Shown one piece after another: positions 1 to 4,516 of a stretch of DNA of 5,992 nucleotides (positions within the stretch are counted from its first letter, which is position 1; the number at the start of each line of letters is the position of its first letter). The notes beneath the pieces are model-generated. The model worked only from the letters and a program-made list of their open reading frames with translations. It did not search any database and had not been told where the DNA came from. The DNA is taken from assembly GCA_002432795.1 (NCBI GenBank), contig DJGU01000099.1, positions 20,815-26,806 of the forward strand, written 5' to 3'. The position numbers and the translations under genes were made by a program. The stretch is from Anaerolineaceae bacterium UBA5838. Its GTDB lineage: Bacteria; Chloroflexota; Anaerolineae; Anaerolineales; Anaerolineaceae.

Positions 1-452
1 GGCAAAGACAATCGTCCTTCGGTAGGGGCAACCCCCTGTGGTTGCCCGTTGGTCGGTTGATCCGAATGGCAGGCACGGGGGTCGGCCTCTGGCAAAGACA
101 ATCGTTCTTCGGTAGGGGCAACCCCCTGTGGTTGCCCGTTAGTCGATTGGTCTGACTGGCAGGCACGGGGGCCTGCCACTACGTCGGTTATGAGGAATAA
201 GAGGTGAACATGATTCGGCATTATTACTGAAACCTCAACGTTGATCCCCAGATAATGTTCAGGGATCTGGTCAATAATCTCTTTTACCATCTCACCCACC
301 TCATTCAACACCTTTTCTCCATTGACGACATGCCCAAACACCATTCTACGATCCTGGGTGACGATGGTAACAAAATAAGCACCCGGTTGCGAATAATCAA
401 ATTCAGGCAAACGGAGGTTTCGCCGGTAGGGCATTGGAGGATTGTGATTCAC
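1..452 (-). CDS. RAYT / IS200-like Y1 transposase, 5' part with in-frame 30-aa repeats
   Basis: This is a REP-associated tyrosine transposase of the IS200/Y1 HUH superfamily; relatives nick and join single-stranded REP hairpins. The N-terminus shows the family pattern: YRRNLRLPEFDYSQPGAYF at residues 9-27, then VTIVTQDR (28-35) and the HUH motif MPNHVHLL with H81 and H83. The frame then stays open for about 60 residues made of two 30-residue repeats (about 92-121 and 122-150, each containing NGQPQGVAPTE), which translate the 90-bp DNA repeats. The catalytic tyrosine helix should follow but lies beyond the left edge, so activity cannot be judged. I chose GTG at 452 because the residues before Met7 (VNHNPP) resemble family N-termini and a TAA lies just upstream in frame; ATG at 434 is the alternative. 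A weak AAGG lies 12 nt before the GTG. Family assignment is firm; completeness is unknown. Confidence 0.85.
   Translation of the reverse strand, partial: MNHNPPMPYRRNLRLPEFDYSQPGAYFVTIVTQDRRMVFGHVVNGEKVLNEVGEMVKEIIDQIPEHYLGINVEVSVIMPNHVHLLFLITDVVAGPRACQSDQSTNGQPQGVAPTEERLSLPEADPRACHSDQPTNGQPQGVAPTEGRLSL
22..47 (+). repeat. REP-like hairpin A1 with GTAG foot
   Basis: GTAG (22-25) is followed by arms GGGCAACC (26-33) and GGTTGCCC (40-47) around the six-base loop CCCTGT. A GTAG-type tetranucleotide at the foot of a hairpin is the hallmark of REP elements recognised by RAYT enzymes (family knowledge). It lies inside the transposase coding frame. Confidence 0.8.
112..137 (+). repeat. REP-like hairpin A2 with GTAG foot
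   Basis: This is an identical copy of hairpin A1, 90 bp further on: GTAG at 112-115, arms at 116-123 and 130-137, loop CCCTGT. It also lies within the transposase reading frame. Confidence 0.8.
157..182 (-). repeat. REP-like hairpin B with GTAG foot, opposite orientation
   Basis: Read on the minus strand, GTAG (182-179) precedes arms TGGCAGGC and GCCTGCCA (178-171 and 164-157) around loop CCCCGT. The architecture matches hairpin A (8-bp arms, 6-nt loop, GTAG foot) but the arm sequence differs and the orientation is inverted, giving a convergent pair like the REP pairs of BIMEs. The matching site in unit 1 (67-88) has lost pairing in one arm and lacks the GTAG. Confidence 0.75.
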
Positions 453-507
453 GACATAATTTTACCTTTTTCATGCGGTGGTATGGGCAGCCCCCCTTAC
501 CTGAGCT

Positions 508-528
508 GGGTAACCACAGGGCTTACCC
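508..528 (-). repeat. Diverged REP-like hairpin C
   Basis: On the minus strand, arms GGGTAA (528-523) and TTACCC (513-508) flank a segment containing CCCTGT, the loop sequence of hairpin A. Compared with A, one base of the left arm is missing and the GTAG foot is replaced by ACAG. It lies 5' of the transposase gene. Confidence 0.55.
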
Positions 529-548
529 CTGTGCATTCTGATCATGAG

Positions 549-574
549 GTCGGGGCAGGTCACTGTACCTGCCC
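549..574 (+). repeat. REP-like hairpin D
   Basis: Perfect arms GGGCAGGT (553-560) and ACCTGCCC (567-574) surround the six-base loop CACTGT. The four bases before it are GTCG, one change from GTAG. The arm differs from A and B, but the geometry and loop are closely related. Confidence 0.7.
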
Positions 575-584
575 AAGGTTAACG

Positions 585-602
585 GTAAACCACGGGGGTT
601 AC
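585..602 (-). repeat. Degenerate REP-like hairpin E
   Basis: On the minus strand GTAACC (602-597) pairs with GGTTTAC (591-585) apart from one bulged base, around a CCCGT loop resembling loop CCCCGT of hairpin B. No GTAG foot is present. It is probably a decayed member of the same family. Confidence 0.45.
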
Positions 603-636
603 AATTACTGGTGATACACGGTGGGTCGAATGATAG

Positions 637-661
637 GCCGGATTGCGCCTGTCAATCCGGC
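637..661 (+). repeat. Hairpin F, possible REP relative
   Basis: Perfect 9-bp arms GCCGGATTG (637-645) and CAATCCGGC (653-661) enclose CGCCTGT. The last bases, CCTGT, match the loop of hairpin A, and ATAG (633-636) stands where GTAG is expected. No T-run follows on either strand, so it is not a convincing terminator. Confidence 0.5.
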
Positions 662-779
662 TTTAGTACGTAATTTTTTGTCCCTGCCTTTATTATTCAG
701 GCTGGTGGGAGACCTGAAGGTCAATTGACGCGCGCGGTGAGGACACTGACGCGATCACAAGCATTATAAGGAAGTTCCA

Positions 780-938
780 ATAGCGGGATTAATTGCCGGT
801 TTGGACTTGACATTGCAGTCGGTTCTGGGTTTTGGGCTGACCAAGCAAAAGGATAAAGAAATTCGCAAAAAGATGGCACTGGCGCATCGGGTCCTGGGGA
901 TGGTCATCGTTGTGGCGGTGCTGGTTCATCTCTTATAG
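780..938 (+). CDS. Possible small two-helix membrane protein (52 aa), non-standard start
   Basis: An open frame ends at TAG 936-938 and encodes two hydrophobic stretches (residues about 2-20, AGLIAGLDLTLQSVLGFGL, and about 38-52, VLGMVIVVAVLVHLL) separated by a basic linker with KDKEIRKK. This is the pattern of a membrane hairpin microprotein. No ATG, GTG or TTG stands at the 5' end. The first codon after a Shine-Dalgarno-like AAGGAAG (768-774) at normal spacing is ATA (780). An in-frame TGA occurs at 747-749. It may start at ATA, be a gene whose start codon was mutated, or be the remnant of a longer protein. I do not recognise a family. The amino-acid pattern looks protein-like, but expression is uncertain. 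Confidence 0.4.
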   Translation: MAGLIAGLDLTLQSVLGFGLTKQKDKEIRKKMALAHRVLGMVIVVAVLVHLL

Positions 939-955
939 CTGAAGGGTTTCGTAAA

Positions 956-1090
956 ATGGTTCGGGGCATGGTTCCGAGGCCTTTGGGAGGTGCATTTGTG
1001 TGCTTGAGGGTGATGACACATGGGAAGGCGAAACCTGTAGGGTGCCAGATCGGGGTGCAGCCGGTGGTGCATGATCCGATGATGATGTAG
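956..1090 (+). other. Unassigned 44-codon open frame, probably non-coding or a remnant
   Basis: ATG at 956-958 leads to TAG at 1088-1090. The product is rich in G, V, P and M (for example MVRGMVPRPLGGAFVCLRVM) with no domain I recognise. No good ribosome binding site precedes it. The minus strand is also open across this stretch in one frame, which suggests composition rather than selection. I see nothing else between 939 and 1117. Confidence 0.15.
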
Positions 1091-1117
1091 GGGGTAATCA
1101 GGGATGGAAAAAATGGG

Positions 1118-1513
1118 TTAGATACTTGAAAACATCTGATCAGATTTCCAATCGGCAAACCTTTCTCTGATATAATTTGGCGCACGCTTCGCTTTTGGAA
1201 GATCTGCAGAAATCTTGTCGACCGTTGACGACTTGGCTTTGCATTGATAGCGAATAATCCGCCCATCATCCAAATCCGTCTCAGAAATAATGTAAGCACT
1301 CTGGTATTTCACCCAACTAAACCTATCAATAAAAGTATCTTCGTTTTTATTAAAGGTGGTTGTACTGTCAACCATAGTTTTAGATGAACTCAAGTAAACA
1401 ATTAAATACATCGGTTCTTTTGAGTTAACCGATGCAAGAATAATTATGTGATAGTGCGGATCGTGTCCTTCATCTATGTAGAACACGTCACCGACGTTGT
1501 ACTTATTTGGCAT
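1118..1513 (-). CDS. Putative toxin of a Panacea-type toxin-antitoxin pair
   Basis: This 131-aa protein is the second gene of a two-gene operon and starts inside the last codons of the antitoxin gene (overlap 1503-1513), a layout that implies translational coupling; only a weak GAAG precedes its ATG. Visible features are NVGDVFYIDEG (6-16), a histidine cluster HDPHYH (17-22) leading into the beta-strand-like IIILAS, a second strand YLIVYLSSSKT (36-46), and SWVKYQSAYI (66-75). A GDVF start followed by alternating beta strands and a serine-rich loop recalls the SH3-like barrel of PemK/MazF RNases, but this is a pattern inference and the catalytic Arg/Thr pattern is not evident. The lysine- and arginine-rich C-terminus could bind nucleic acid. 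The toxin role rests mainly on its partner gene. Composition is AT-rich, unlike the flanking genes. Confidence 0.7.
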   Translation of the reverse strand: MPNKYNVGDVFYIDEGHDPHYHIIILASVNSKEPMYLIVYLSSSKTMVDSTTTFNKNEDTFIDRFSWVKYQSAYIISETDLDDGRIIRYQCKAKSSTVDKISADLPKAKRAPNYIRERFADWKSDQMFSSI

Positions 1514-2135
1514 TCTTCAGTACAGCGTTATGAAATAGCACTTGATAACTGATCTCTTGCAATAACTCTGTTGTTTCTTCTTTACTAAATCCGTTTTCGG
1601 TAAAGAAATCAAAATAACTTATATCTATACAACTATCGGTTTCTTTGTGTTCCGGGAGGGAATGAGTGTATTTTTTTAATCGTCCGAAACTATAATTCTT
1701 GAATTTTGAAAATAGTTCTAGGATCAGCTCTTCTTCGAATTCACTAAGAAGCTCATTTCCTGGGTTTTCGGCTTTAGAAGTTAATTCATTACGTTTCAAA
1801 GAAAAATATTGTTGCCATAAGTTGTCATGGCTTGGTAATGCGGAAATGTCTGTGGAATCAACAGCAGTGTTGATTTCGCTGACAATAGGACCAAAGGGAA
1901 TAGAGCAAAGTCGGCCAAACAGGCTTGGTGTTCCGGTCCGTAAAAGCATTTCCCTCTCAAACAAATACATAAGTTTAACTGCGAGGTATTTATCGATTTT
2001 TCCGTTCGCTAGCCTGACAAAACTGTTCAGAACTTGCAACGCTTTCTTATCATCATAAAGCAGCCGAACTTCTTTTTTTACCTTTGTGGATGTGTTTAAC
2101 ATCTGCTCTAATTCCAGAGCATTAACGATTTCCAT
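1503..2135 (-). CDS. Panacea-domain (SocA/DUF4065-like) antitoxin
   Basis: Residues 31-88 show the Panacea signature: an alpha-helical ALQVLNSFVRLANGKIDKY, then KLMYLFEREMLLRTGTPSLF, then the glycine-proline turn IPFGPIVSEI. A second conserved part follows at about 131-163, with LSEFEEELILELFSKF and KKYTHSLPEH. Such proteins neutralise diverse unrelated toxins, usually encoded next door. Here the partner is the overlapping downstream gene. At 210 aa it is longer than a minimal Panacea domain: about 30 extra N-terminal residues and about 45 C-terminal residues (from about 165) may contact the toxin. The ATG at 2135 is set by a strong AGGAG (2141-2145) at 5-nt spacing. Base composition is very AT-rich (27% GC over 1561-1620 by hand count), which points to horizontal acquisition. 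Domain call is confident; partner specificity is inferred. Confidence 0.85.
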   Translation of the reverse strand: MEIVNALELEQMLNTSTKVKKEVRLLYDDKKALQVLNSFVRLANGKIDKYLAVKLMYLFEREMLLRTGTPSLFGRLCSIPFGPIVSEINTAVDSTDISALPSHDNLWQQYFSLKRNELTSKAENPGNELLSEFEEELILELFSKFKNYSFGRLKKYTHSLPEHKETDSCIDISYFDFFTENGFSKEETTELLQEISYQVLFHNAVLKNAK

Positions 2136-2140
2136 ATCAT

Positions 2141-2145
2141 CTCCT
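2141..2145 (-). promoter_or_regulatory. Shine-Dalgarno of the antitoxin gene
   Basis: AGGAG on the minus strand ends 5 nt before ATG 2135. It is much stronger than the site before the toxin ATG, as expected if antitoxin must exceed toxin. Confidence 0.8.
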
Positions 2146-2160
2146 TTTCCAGATACACTG

Positions 2161-2188
2161 ATTATATACCAATATCACGCGGAAACAA
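2161..2188 (-). promoter_or_regulatory. Promoter of the toxin-antitoxin operon
   Basis: On the minus strand a perfect -10 TATAAT (2166-2161) is preceded, with a 16-bp spacer, by TTGTTT (2188-2183), which matches three of six -35 consensus bases. Transcription would begin near 2154, leaving a short leader of about 20 nt containing the Shine-Dalgarno. Confidence 0.6.
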
Positions 2189-2196
2189 ATTTTCGC
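2179..2196. promoter_or_regulatory. Candidate operator: 7-bp imperfect inverted repeat over the -35
   Basis: GCGGAAA (2179-2185) and TTTTCGC (2190-2196) form an inverted repeat with one mismatch and a 4-bp spacer, covering the -35 of the toxin-antitoxin promoter. The position would suit autorepression, but no DNA-binding domain is obvious in either protein. Confidence 0.35.
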
Positions 2197-2220
2197 GTTC
2201 ATCAACCTTAATGTTGAATG

Positions 2221-3834
2221 TTACATCCCAAACTCCAACTGACCGGGGTCTTTTTCGGTGGGTTTTGACTTTTTGAAGGTCAGACCGCCGCGGGCGAGAT
2301 CGGGGTATTCGGCATTTTGCTGACCGGATAACAGCCCTTCGATGGTCAGGATCTGAATTTTGGGGTAGCTGGTGCCCAGAGGCGAATCGTAATAGCCTGC
2401 GCTGACGGCTTCGGTCTGCATGGGGCGGGTGGGTTCGGCGAGGGTGACGAAGATACCGATGGCCGCTTTCTCACGGTCGACTGTGCCTTTGAGATCGCGG
2501 ATCTGGGAGACGCTTACGCCTTCACCACCTTTGACTGAGACGATGATCTTCTTGGCGGAGTTGAGCTCATCCTGGAAAAAGATCAGGCCATCGATGCCGG
2601 AGTCCGCGCCTTTCTTTTTGCCCTGGTAAGGCTGGGCGTTGACGAGGGAGCACGCCCACCACTGGAACTGGTATTTGTCACGCAAGGCAAGGTCGCGCGC
2701 GCCTTCAAGGTCTTTGGGCGTGCCAATGACTTCGAACTGGATGCCGGGGAAGCTATCGCGCAGGCGCTTTTCGATCAGGGAGATGGCAAGGCTGGTAATG
2801 TCGATGCCGATCCACTGGCGGTCCAGCTTTTGGGCAGCTTCAACGGCGGTACCGCAGCCGCAGAATGGGTCCAGCACAACATCGCCGGGGTTGCTGGAGG
2901 CATTGATGATGCGCTCGAGCAGGGCAAGCGGTTTTTGGGTGGGATAGCCCATTCGCTCTCGCGCAACAGCGTTTAGTGGAGGTATGTCCGTCCAAATTGT
3001 TCCAACGGTTCCGCCTTTGTGATCCTCCAGATACTTCTTAACGCGGGGTTTATCTGGATCCGTGAAAACAAGAAGGTCATTCTCCATAGCATCAGTGATT
3101 TTTTCTTGGGTCCAAATCCAGTGTTTACCAGGAGGAGGTTCAAGCAATCTATCACCAAACCATTTAGCGGTACCCTGTCCACCTTGAAAGAAACACGCTA
3201 ATTGGTAGCGCCTTCCAGTGTCGGGCTCGACTTGAGAATAGTATTTTTTTGTATACTTCTCATCAGGCTCAAGGTATTGTCGATTAAACACAAAAGTTTT
3301 CGATTTTGAATAGAAAAAAATAACATCGTGTAATTTTGGGAATGCGAGACTTTGAGCCTTTGCGTATCGAATTTTTTGCCAAATTATTTCATTCCGAAAA
3401 TTCTCAGCTCCAAACACCATATCCAGCAGCACTTTCAAGTAATGGCTGGCGGTGGGGTCGCAGTGCAAGTACAGACTCCCAGTAGGCTTGAGGACACGGT
3501 GAAGTTCGAGCAGGCGGATGGTCATCATGGTGAGGTAGGCCATCATGTCCGAGTTTACAAGGAACCTGCGGAATGCCTGGATCATCTCAGCCACGTTGGT
3601 GTTAGGCTGGTGCAGGATCTCGGTGTACTCCCTCTCAGCTTCATCGCCCCAGTGCCAGGTATCTTCGAAGGCGGTGATCTGCGCTTCGGACTTCTGACCC
3701 TTTGGGCTGTTGAAGAGGATGTTGTAATTTTTGTTGCTGTTGAAGGGCGGATCCAGGTAGATCAGGTCGACAGATTCGTCGGGGATGTGATCCCTCAGGA
3801 CGATCAGGTTGTCACCAAAATAGAGCTTGTTCAT
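2221..3834 (-). CDS. Beta-class DNA methyltransferase fused to Mrr-like nuclease domain
   Basis: Numbering is from GTG 3840; subtract 2 for the ATG preferred here. The N-terminal N4/N6 amino-methyltransferase domain (about 1-365) has catalytic DPPF (30-33), PTQKP (300-304) and the S-adenosylmethionine site DPFCGCGT (324-331). Motif IV before motif I defines the beta class, with a target-recognition region between (about 150-290). The C-terminal part (about 383-505) resembles the Mrr/PD-(D/E)XK fold: GADSGIDG (411-418, D417), then IIVSVKGG (432-439, K437), then GIFVTLAEPT. Serine stands where Q or E usually precedes the xK lysine, so cleavage activity is uncertain. The protein could be a single-chain restriction-modification enzyme or a methyltransferase with a DNA-binding tail. 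ATG 3834 is preferred: AAGGTGAG ends 6 nt before it, and MNKLYFGDN is the usual family start. The central third is AT-rich relative to both flanks. Confidence 0.9.
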   Translation of the reverse strand: MNKLYFGDNLIVLRDHIPDESVDLIYLDPPFNSNKNYNILFNSPKGQKSEAQITAFEDTWHWGDEAEREYTEILHQPNTNVAEMIQAFRRFLVNSDMMAYLTMMTIRLLELHRVLKPTGSLYLHCDPTASHYLKVLLDMVFGAENFRNEIIWQKIRYAKAQSLAFPKLHDVIFFYSKSKTFVFNRQYLEPDEKYTKKYYSQVEPDTGRRYQLACFFQGGQGTAKWFGDRLLEPPPGKHWIWTQEKITDAMENDLLVFTDPDKPRVKKYLEDHKGGTVGTIWTDIPPLNAVARERMGYPTQKPLALLERIINASSNPGDVVLDPFCGCGTAVEAAQKLDRQWIGIDITSLAISLIEKRLRDSFPGIQFEVIGTPKDLEGARDLALRDKYQFQWWACSLVNAQPYQGKKKGADSGIDGLIFFQDELNSAKKIIVSVKGGEGVSVSQIRDLKGTVDREKAAIGIFVTLAEPTRPMQTEAVSAGYYDSPLGTSYPKIQILTIEGLLSGQQNAEYPDLARGGLTFKKSKPTEKDPGQLEFGM

Positions 3835-3861
3835 GGGCACCTCACCTTATGCGTTGGGCTG

Positions 3862-3870
3862 ATTCTATCA
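3862..3870 (-). promoter_or_regulatory. Possible extended -10 promoter of the methyltransferase gene
   Basis: On the minus strand TG-A-TAGAAT (3870-3862) is an extended -10 element about 28 nt upstream of ATG 3834. No -35 match lies 17 bp further upstream, which extended -10 promoters can lack. Confidence 0.4.
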
Positions 3871-3934
3871 CGCGAAAGAGGATATATAGGAGAGAATGGG
3901 ATGCTAAGAAAAGCTGAAATAGGTGATAAAGAGG

Positions 3935-4016
3935 AATAAAAAGAGGCGACGATGGGATTTGCGAAGTGCCCGTTTCAGGATAAACCCATGATGAGAGTTT
4001 TGCAGGTTCCTGCCTT
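3935..4016 (-). pseudogene. Broken copy of the tRNA-Cys 3' portion with 22-nt insert
   Basis: The 26 bases 3935-3960 are identical to 4081-4106 (3' flank plus acceptor and T-stem of tRNA-Cys), and the 23 bases 3983-4005 are identical to 4108-4130 (T-stem to anticodon). About 22 extra bases (3961-3982) sit exactly in what would be the T loop. After TGCCTT (4011-4016) homology to the D arm and 5' acceptor strand is lost, so the copy cannot fold as a tRNA. The offset to the intact gene is 146 bp. It lies between tRNA-Cys and the methyltransferase gene, where integrative elements insert. Confidence 0.8.
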
Positions 4017-4089
4017 GTCAGATGGTAGCCTTAGATAAAATAACCAGGTTAATTTGACTAAGCACCAAAAATGGGATTTAAATAAAAAG

Positions 4090-4160
4090 AGGCGACGATG
4101 GGATTTGAACCCATGATGAGAGTTTTGCAGACTCTTGCCTTACCACTTGGCCACGTCGCC
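4090..4160 (-). tRNA. tRNA-Cys (anticodon GCA)
   Basis: On the minus strand GGCGACG (4160-4154) pairs with CGTCGCC (4097-4091), followed by discriminator U (4090), as expected for cysteine. The D arm is GCC/GGC, the anticodon stem AGAGT/ACTCT holds loop CTGCAAA with anticodon GCA, and the T arm is ATGGG-TTCAAAT-CCCAT. CCA is not encoded. A T-rich run (TCTTTTTATTT) follows immediately and may help termination. It lies 44 bp downstream of tRNA-Gly with a hairpin between them. Confidence 0.95.
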
Positions 4161-4198
4161 GTAAAAACAAAGCTGATATCGCTTGCGGTATCAGCTTT
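4161..4198 (-). terminator. Rho-independent-like hairpin between tRNA-Gly and tRNA-Cys
   Basis: AAAGCTGATA (4169-4178) pairs perfectly with TATCAGCTTT (4189-4198). Three further pairs, one of them G-T, extend the stem to 13 bp around a CTTG tetraloop. On the minus strand the stem is followed by GTTTTTAC. Read in the direction of the tRNAs it has terminator geometry, placed after tRNA-Gly and before tRNA-Cys. Confidence 0.65.
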
Positions 4199-4204
4199 GA
4201 AGAA

Positions 4205-4277
<73 letters not shown>

Positions 4278-4315
4278 AGGGGTTATCTCAGCCTCTAAAG
4301 GACCGAAGTTCACAG

Positions 4316-4344
4316 ATTTTAGCATATGCATTTTGAATTGTCAA
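4316..4344 (-). promoter_or_regulatory. Strong sigma-70-type promoter for the tRNA genes
   Basis: On the minus strand a perfect -35 TTGACA (4344-4339) and -10 TAAAAT (4321-4316) are separated by exactly 17 bp. The start near 4309 leaves a leader of about 31 nt before tRNA-Gly. Confidence 0.85.
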
Positions 4345-4516
4345 ATGAAACTAGGTAACCAGGTGAGGTCAACTGGTTTTGTCAATTTTTGGGCAATCTA
4401 TGCCGCCTGAGTTCAATAAAATAACCATCAATTCTCCAAGGGTGACGGGCATCCTTTGGATACTGGCTCAAGATTTGTGGCGATATTGCTGGTTCGTAGC
4501 AGAATCACTAAAGAAA
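4345..4516. other. Intergenic region between tRNA promoter and transporter gene
   Basis: Nothing firm is visible here. A 6-bp inverted repeat AACCAG (4357-4362)/CTGGTT (4373-4378) with a T-rich stretch after it on the plus strand is too weak to call a terminator. A plus-strand open frame from TTG 4379 runs to 4570 into the transporter gene but shows no recognisable motif and no ribosome binding site. Confidence 0.4.

Larger units (their letters stand above)
1..180. repeat. Two 90-bp tandem units, about 90% identical
   Basis: Positions 1-90 and 91-180 align without gaps and differ at 9 positions by hand count. Each unit carries a hairpin with arms GGGCAACC/GGTTGCCC and a second palindrome of opposite orientation with left arm TGGCAGGC. 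The second palindrome is perfect in unit 91-180 but its right arm is degraded in unit 1-90. The period is a multiple of three and the units are read through by the transposase gene. The array may continue beyond the left edge. Confidence 0.95.

Noticed and set aside
1..180. CRISPR array
   Set aside because: The repeated unit is 90 bp with no unique spacers. Both units are nearly identical throughout and contain internal palindromes, so this is a tandem REP-type repeat.
255..614. Plus-strand open frame of 119 codons
   Set aside because: It lies opposite the transposase gene and its upstream palindromes. The minus-strand product matches a known family, while this one shows no motif.
637..661. 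Rho-independent terminator
   Set aside because: The 9-bp stem is good, but neither strand has a T-run after it. It fits better with the nearby palindrome family.
904..1299. Minus-strand open frame of 131 codons overlapping the toxin 3' end
   Set aside because: It overlaps the better supported toxin gene in another frame for about 180 bases, has no ribosome binding site and no recognisable domain.
3352..3939. Plus-strand open frame of 195 codons
   Set aside because: It is antisense to the methyltransferase N-terminus with its DPPF motif, and its product has no family features.
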